The translations under genes were made by a program, and so were the position numbers. The notes under the pieces are model-generated. The model was not told the DNA's origin and did not search any database. It saw nothing but the letters and a program-made list of their open reading frames with translations. Of a stretch of 64,000 nt of DNA, positions 60,122-64,000 are shown piece by piece. Origin of the DNA: Cellulomonas humilata (GTDB lineage Bacteria > Actinomycetota > Actinomycetes > Actinomycetales > Cellulomonadaceae); NCBI RefSeq assembly GCF_030814415.1, contig NZ_JAUSVB010000008.1:20327-84326 (forward strand). The letters run 5' to 3'. The stretch's first letter is position 1. Each line of letters opens with the position of its first letter.

Positions 60122-60240
60122 GTTGACCACGTCAACGGATCGGCCCGAATCGGGTCGGGACCGACCGATCCGCGATCACGGAGGTGCAGATCACACGTTC
60201 GCGACCGTCCGCCGAGTCTTGCCGAAGCGCCTTCGATTCC
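60122..60240 (+). repeat. 119-bp dispersed repeat, copy C
   Basis: This is the third copy: GTTGAC-CAC-GTCAAC, the hairpin GGCCC-GAATC-GGGTC, GGAGGTGCAGATCA and a final GCCTTCGATTCC. It is about 85% identical to copy B by hand. The flank after ATTCC (CTCCAACGGC) is unrelated to the flank of copies A and B, so homology ends precisely at the T-loop-like sequence. Confidence 0.85.
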
Positions 60241-60405
60241 CTCCAACGGCTTCCGACGACTCCCAATGGTTCACGACAGGTTGCGACCGGTGGCGGGTCG
60301 TTGACTGGTGATCGCCTGCGATCATTCGCACGGTCGGGTGCACAACGCCTAGCTCATCAGCGTTCTTCCGAGCGACTATGAGGCGGGCCGATCACGGTGC
60401 GTCCG

Positions 60406-60750
60406 TTACACACTCCACCCGGTAGCGGTAACCACTTGCGCCTTTCCCCCACCGGGTCGACGTCCAGGGTCTCCAGGAATTTTTCCATGGGAAGGGTCGT
60501 CATTGGTCCAGTAACCGGGTCCCCAGTGCTCACCTTCGGGACAGGTGCCCATCTGATGAACCACAAATATGGAACCGATGGCTACAAACATGAACGCGAG
60601 AGCCGTTTCAAGCACCTGCCACGGATCGGTGCTTACAACCATCTTCCACTGCACACCTGTGGTCTTCACCTGCTCCCAATTATCTGCAGCCGCCGAGATG
60701 CCGCCAGGGATGTTCCATTCTTTGTCACTGAAACGGGCGGCGCGCCCCAT
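60406..60750 (-). CDS. Small membrane protein
   Basis: The 114-residue protein (ATG at 60750) has one clear membrane helix (VLETALAFMFVAIGSIFVVH, about residues 46-66) between a soluble N-terminus (MGRAARFSDKEWNIPGG..) and a Gly/Pro-rich C-terminus with CPEGEHWGPGYW. Lower GC content than the neighbours and a plausible composition favour it being real. No family recognised. Confidence 0.5.
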   Translation of the reverse strand: MGRAARFSDKEWNIPGGISAAADNWEQVKTTGVQWKMVVSTDPWQVLETALAFMFVAIGSIFVVHQMGTCPEGEHWGPGYWTNDDPSHGKIPGDPGRRPGGGKAQVVTATGWSV

Positions 60751-60865
60751 TGCGCACCGTCCGTACTGCCGTCCGGGCCGAGATCAACGCTCACCGCGGT
60801 CCGGAGATCTTGATCCTGATGCGCCGCGGCGTCGTCCATCTGCTGACGCTGGCGCGAGGTCGATC
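60738..60865 (+). pseudogene. Gene fragment paralogous to that at 30325
   Basis: It aligns with 30325-30450 over about 115 bp and reads RRAPLRTVRTAVRAEINAHRG then LMRRGVVHLLTLARGR in one frame. Here the frame is less damaged than in the other copy. The upstream end overlaps the minus-strand small membrane gene and no start is evident, so it is a fragment. The two copies lie in different islands 30 kb apart. Confidence 0.42.
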
Positions 60866-60970
60866 ACCACGGATGACCGGTGCCGCCATCCCGGCGCGGC
60901 GAGATAGGAGCATCCTGGACTCAGCCGTACGGCGGCCCGACGATTGGCCGCCTGCACGAACAGGGGCGCA

Positions 60971-61645
60971 ATGCGTTCGGAGCGGGCATGTCTGTCCTTG
61001 GGATGGATGGCGGTGGGTCTCATCCTCGTCGCTGCCTGCACACGCGGCTCCGAGGAGCCGAAGCCGAGCGGGTCCAGCGCTACGTCCGGCGGCACAAGCG
61101 TGCCCGCCACCAGCGCTCCCGCCACAAGTGCCACCCGCCCCGGCGATCGCGAAGCCGCTCTCCCTGTCGGGCGCACCGCAGGACCGACCGGAGGCTGTCG
61201 CCGAGGCGTTCGGCTCACGGAGCGACGACCGCAACGCCGCGCTCACCGCGGCACTGGTCGAGACGCGCATGCCGATCATCAACGCCGACGGCGAAGCGCT
61301 GGCGCAAGGAGCGCCGGCGAGCTTGGTCTCCCGCACTGGCATGTGGCAGCGAGCACGGCAGCGTCGTCGGAGTTCTGGATCACGTTGCAGGACTTCGTCA
61401 GGCTGACCGAGCTGGCCATGGAGACGCCACGGCCGGTGCAAGCGACGGACGGCGAGGCGAAGTGGAGCGCTCTACCTGGCCTCGTTGAGGTTGGACCCCA
61501 GCGTTCGGTTCCTGCCGGCTCTCATCGACGCGACCAGTGAGCGCCTAGGAGGTTTAGGGGTCGGGTTCGGGTCGGTGGCCGACGTTCGGATGGACGCACC
61601 GACGCTGGAGGTCGTCCTTGGGACGCTGAGCCTGGCGCTGTGGGA
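60971..61645 (+). pseudogene. Lipoprotein gene broken by frameshifts
   Basis: An ATG at 60971 opens a lipoprotein-like N-terminus with lipobox LILVAAC and a Ser/Thr-rich linker. Recognisable coding then jumps frame: DRPEAVAEAFGSRSDDRNAAL in a second frame, SEFWITLQDFVRLTELAM back in the first, and LYLASLRLDPSVRFLPALIDA in the second again. Three frame changes over about 600 bp mean it is not translated as one protein. It would have been a secreted lipoprotein of about 220 residues. Confidence 0.58.
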
Positions 61646-61904
61646 CGGTCGCGGGTGTCTACGCGTTCCTACAACAGGAATCGCAACGCGTCGTACGACG
61701 ATCCAGGCTCCTGCGGACGTGGAGGGCCTTCCGGTGTAGGTCGTCGACCTCGGACCGGGGCGATGTTGGCGGAACCCTGGGGGATAGAGTGTGTGTGCGA
61801 GCGCGGGCGGGTGACAAACCGCCGGCTGGCCCCCTGAGTCGCGACTCTTCGGGTTCGCCTCACCAGCGGAAAAAGGGCTCCAGTGGCACCCGCTCGCGCA
61901 TCGC

Positions 61905-63776
61905 TCAGGAGTCCTCGCCATCTGGGTTCCGTGTCGTCCTCGAACTCGACGCGTTCAGCCAAAAGACGATGTCTGCCGTGACCGGCAGTTCGAGCGCGCC
62001 GCGGAGTAGCGCGACGTGCGCACGGCTTCGTGAAGTGTCGACGTATTTCGTGTGGGCGAACCCGAACGCACCCCCGCCAGGCTGCGGGAGCTTGATGTCG
62101 TCAACCCAACGGCCGAACGTCGGCTGAAGCGGTCCGCCCACTGGGTCACCATGAAGGAAGCCAGTGTGCGGAAAGTAGAGATTGCTCCACCGGACGAGTG
62201 CGAACAACGCACCGTGGTCGGGGACCAGCACCGACCGGGGACGGAGACGGGGCTCACCCGGGATGCAATACCGATGGGTGTACGTGAACGCGGCTCTCAT
62301 GCGTCCGGGCTTCGGGCTCCGTACAGGGGTTGTCTGGGGCGGGCAGGTTGGCATCGAGCGGTCGGCCACCAGCTGCTTGAACGGGGTGTGCTTGTCGGGG
62401 CTGAGCAGCCAGCGTGCGTGGGCGAGGGGAGAGCCGGCCGTCACCAGGTCGGAGACGAGCCAGCGGAAGCCGTTGCCGGTGAACTCGTTCCAGGCGGCGT
62501 TCTGACGCTCGCGCACGGTCGAAATGGGGGGTGGCTCGGCGGGCGAACTGCGTGGGTTCATTAGGTCCTCGACGGCACGAAGTGCCGGGGTCTTCATGGA
62601 CTGCGCAGCCGCGTGAGAGCGGTTTCGACGGGTCCAGGAGTGCGCGAGGATGTCGTACGCGATCACGCTGCCCAGGCTGTGCCCGTACATGATGATCCGG
62701 CCGTACCGGCCGCTGTCGTGCAGCTCGTCGAGTAGCCGCAGGCCGGTTTCCCGCACGCTTTGCCGGGCCTGCACGTTCGCCGGTTGCGAGTCAAGGTAGC
62801 GCGAGGCGTCGCCGAGGATGTTTGCGATTAAGAGGTTCTGTGCCGACGACCCAAAGAGTCCGGCGACTTTCCACACGAGACCCGGGACGAGGGCGAGGAA
62901 TGCCGCAGAGCCGGCCAAGATCGCCGGGACACCGGTGCCTCGGGAGTTGCCCACGAATAGGAAGGTGACTGCCGCGAGTAAGGCCACGGACACCGTGACC
63001 ATGAGCATGCGCACGATGACAATGTGGGGTTGCAGCTTTCGAGGGATATTGCCGAGCGGAGCCCACACCAGCCGAAACGCCCAGGCGTAGACCTCGCTGG
63101 TCGTGGTGTCGCGGATCAGGTGGGCCCAGTAGAGCTCGTACACGTCGGTTGTCGGTCTATTCATCGCCCATCGCCCCGGCACCGTCACGGACGTCGCACC
63201 GACGAGCGGCGAAGCGTAGTCGGGTTTGACGAACCGTCTGGTGCCCTTCATGTCGGGAAATACCGCCTCGACGAAGTTGCGCAACGTCGTGGTCGGTCGT
63301 TGTTGGCCGATGCCGTGGACCACTACGAGCGCCTGCCGGAAACGTCGCCGTTCGTCCGACGCGGCCGTGATCTGCCAGTCCAGCTCACCGAGGACTTCGC
63401 TCCAGAACTGAGCCCGCTTTGCCTCGTTGCCCGCAGGGATGCCGGTCTCGGTAATTCGGAGTCGGCTCCGGCCTTGAGGTCTGGTGGAGACGCGCAGGAT
63501 CAGTTCGGAGTTGCCAGCTCTGCCGCCCCAGACGGCTCGCAAAGCAAATGACGACTGAGTGCGCCGAACGTGTTGAACGACCGCGGTGCTGGCGGGTGCG
63601 ACGGAATCTCCCGGCTCGCCAACGGTCGGCGGGATGACGATGCGCCCCCCGACGCTCCAGTCGAGGACCGCCCCTTCCCCGAGCCAGGTCTCGATGAACT
63701 CGGGATCAAGCAGGAAGCCGACGACCGAGGGCACCGGGAATTCTGTATTCAGCCCGGCGGTCACTTGGCTTGACAT
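61905..63776 (-). CDS. SRPBCC domain fused to a membrane alpha/beta hydrolase
   Basis: The 623-residue protein (ATG 63776). Residues about 1-140 resemble an SRPBCC/AHSA1-type domain (VGFLLDPEFIETWLGEGAVLDWSVGG). An alpha/beta hydrolase follows: QALVVVHGIGQQRP near 150 for the oxyanion region and MYGHSLGSVIAYD near 365 as the nucleophile elbow with Ser. Between them are two membrane helices (MLMVTVSVALLAAVTFLF and AILAGSAAFLALVPGLVW). The His/Asp partners lie in the last third, where DHGALFALVRWSNLYF and TFGRWVDDI can be seen. It is probably a lipid-acting hydrolase at the membrane. Such a lipid-binding-to-hydrolase fusion is unusual. Confidence 0.83.
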   Translation of the reverse strand: MSSQVTAGLNTEFPVPSVVGFLLDPEFIETWLGEGAVLDWSVGGRIVIPPTVGEPGDSVAPASTAVVQHVRRTQSSFALRAVWGGRAGNSELILRVSTRPQGRSRLRITETGIPAGNEAKRAQFWSEVLGELDWQITAASDERRRFRQALVVVHGIGQQRPTTTLRNFVEAVFPDMKGTRRFVKPDYASPLVGATSVTVPGRWAMNRPTTDVYELYWAHLIRDTTTSEVYAWAFRLVWAPLGNIPRKLQPHIVIVRMLMVTVSVALLAAVTFLFVGNSRGTGVPAILAGSAAFLALVPGLVWKVAGLFGSSAQNLLIANILGDASRYLDSQPANVQARQSVRETGLRLLDELHDSGRYGRIIMYGHSLGSVIAYDILAHSWTRRNRSHAAAQSMKTPALRAVEDLMNPRSSPAEPPPISTVRERQNAAWNEFTGNGFRWLVSDLVTAGSPLAHARWLLSPDKHTPFKQLVADRSMPTCPPQTTPVRSPKPGRMRAAFTYTHRYCIPGEPRLRPRSVLVPDHGALFALVRWSNLYFPHTGFLHGDPVGGPLQPTFGRWVDDIKLPQPGGGAFGFAHTKYVDTSRSRAHVALLRGALELPVTADIVFWLNASSSRTTRNPDGEDS

Positions 63777-63872
63777 GTTCCCAGTCTTCTCGCTCGCTCG
63801 AGAACTACGCGACCTGGCGCCCGAACCGAACCGCCTCGGGTCGAGGCCAGCAGCGAACGCGCAATTCGAGCG

Positions 63873-64000
63873 TCACGAGCGATCCCAGAGTGGCTCATTG
63901 TCGGTGCTGTAGATAACGATGTTGCCGTCGTCCTGGACCACGAGTCGACTTTGAGGCTGCGGCTGTGGCGGCTCGGCCCATACCGAATGACCTGGGGCGT
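63873..64000 (-). CDS. Bulb-type mannose-binding lectin, C-terminal end (partial)
   Basis: The minus-strand frame enters from the right edge and stops at 63873. The 42 visible residues end in SRLVVQDDGNIVIYSTDNEPLW, containing the QxDxNxVxY mannose-binding motif of bulb-type lectin domains. A Pro/Gln-rich linker (EPPQPQPQ) precedes it. Bacterial proteins of this type are secreted. It lies upstream of the hydrolase gene on the same strand, 96 bp away. The rest is outside the window. Confidence 0.75.
   Translation of the reverse strand, partial: APGHSVWAEPPQPQPQSRLVVQDDGNIVIYSTDNEPLWDRS

Larger units (their letters stand above)
59763..60405. other. Intergenic region with terminator-like hairpin and repeat copy C
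   Basis: No gene is supported. It holds a strong hairpin at 59823-59852 and repeat copy C at 60122-60240. The rest gives noise translations, including the tRNA-like artefact peptide typical of these repeats. From about 60250 base composition becomes visibly less GC-rich, marking the edge of a different segment. Confidence 0.55.

Noticed and set aside
24520..60240. Integrase genes next to the 119-bp repeats
   Set aside because: I looked for tyrosine (R..HxxR..Y) and serine recombinase motifs near all three copies and found none. If the repeats are attachment sites, the enzyme is encoded elsewhere.

Overview
The window is GC-rich, gene-dense DNA of a high-GC Gram-positive bacterium (Actinomycetota). 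The signs are the frequent GTG/TTG starts, actinobacterial families (DUF6112-type conjugation protein, XRE-DUF5919 regulator, ANTAR domain, actinobacterial-type S1 sequence) and long spurious antisense frames. I cannot name the genus. There are no rRNA genes, intact tRNA genes or CRISPR arrays, and I see no integrase. Almost everything is accessory: a conjugative element followed by stacked defence islands separated by decayed genes.

Region 1 (1-11.8 kb) is one end of an integrative/conjugative element. On the minus strand are a TrbL-like protein (cut by the window edge), a DUF6112-like small membrane protein, a lysozyme-like/NlpC-P60 wall hydrolase, a membrane-anchored transfer protein and an unknown protein. 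On the plus strand are an XRE regulator with a NUDIX hydrolase (and a convergent HD protein), then a zinc-finger protein coupled to a large MobF (TrwC/TraA-type) relaxase-helicase and a membrane protein.

Region 2 (11.97-21.27 kb) is a DNA-modification/defence cassette in two sub-operons. The first has a PLD-SF2 helicase, a small protein, a DndD-like SMC ATPase and a second small protein. The second has two tandem ParB-like proteins, a DNA N4/N6 methyltransferase, a DUF1643-like protein and a candidate nuclease. Region 3 (21.8-24.4 kb) is a stand-alone SMC-like AAA ATPase.

Region 4 (24.5-33.3 kb) lies between copies A and B of a 119-bp dispersed repeat. It holds a winged-helix protein, a HEPN-type protein with a partner, a DUF5677-like helical protein, and a pair of PD-(D/E)XK nucleases, one with a TIR/deoxyribosyltransferase-like N-terminus. 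It also carries decayed diacylglycerol-kinase and AraC genes and some membrane proteins.

Region 5 (33.3-60.2 kb) lies between copies B and C. It has a truncated ANTAR gene at its edge, a nuclease and a divergent RNase J-like beta-CASP hydrolase. The centrepiece is a nine-gene operon (37.7-53.7 kb) behind a good promoter: TerY-like vWA, dual-CARF Card1-like nuclease, second vWA, PP2C phosphatase, protein kinase with zinc ribbon, SF1 helicase, unknown protein, coiled-coil McrB-like AAA+ and a 1125-residue last protein. It looks like a phosphorylation-controlled, second-messenger-sensing DNA/RNA-processing system. After a decayed transposase come a truncated ribosomal protein S1 paralogue, an FHA-like/HTH protein and a five-gene EVE-domain/dual-specificity-phosphatase operon.

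Region 6 (60.2-64 kb) holds decayed genes, a fused SRPBCC/alpha-beta hydrolase membrane protein and the end of a bulb-type lectin gene.

The strongest leads are the TerY-P/CARF operon, the helicase-DndD-ParB-methylase cassette, and the 119-bp repeats, whose fixed length, apparently covarying hairpin and tRNA-like 3' end suggest the attachment sites of stacked islands.
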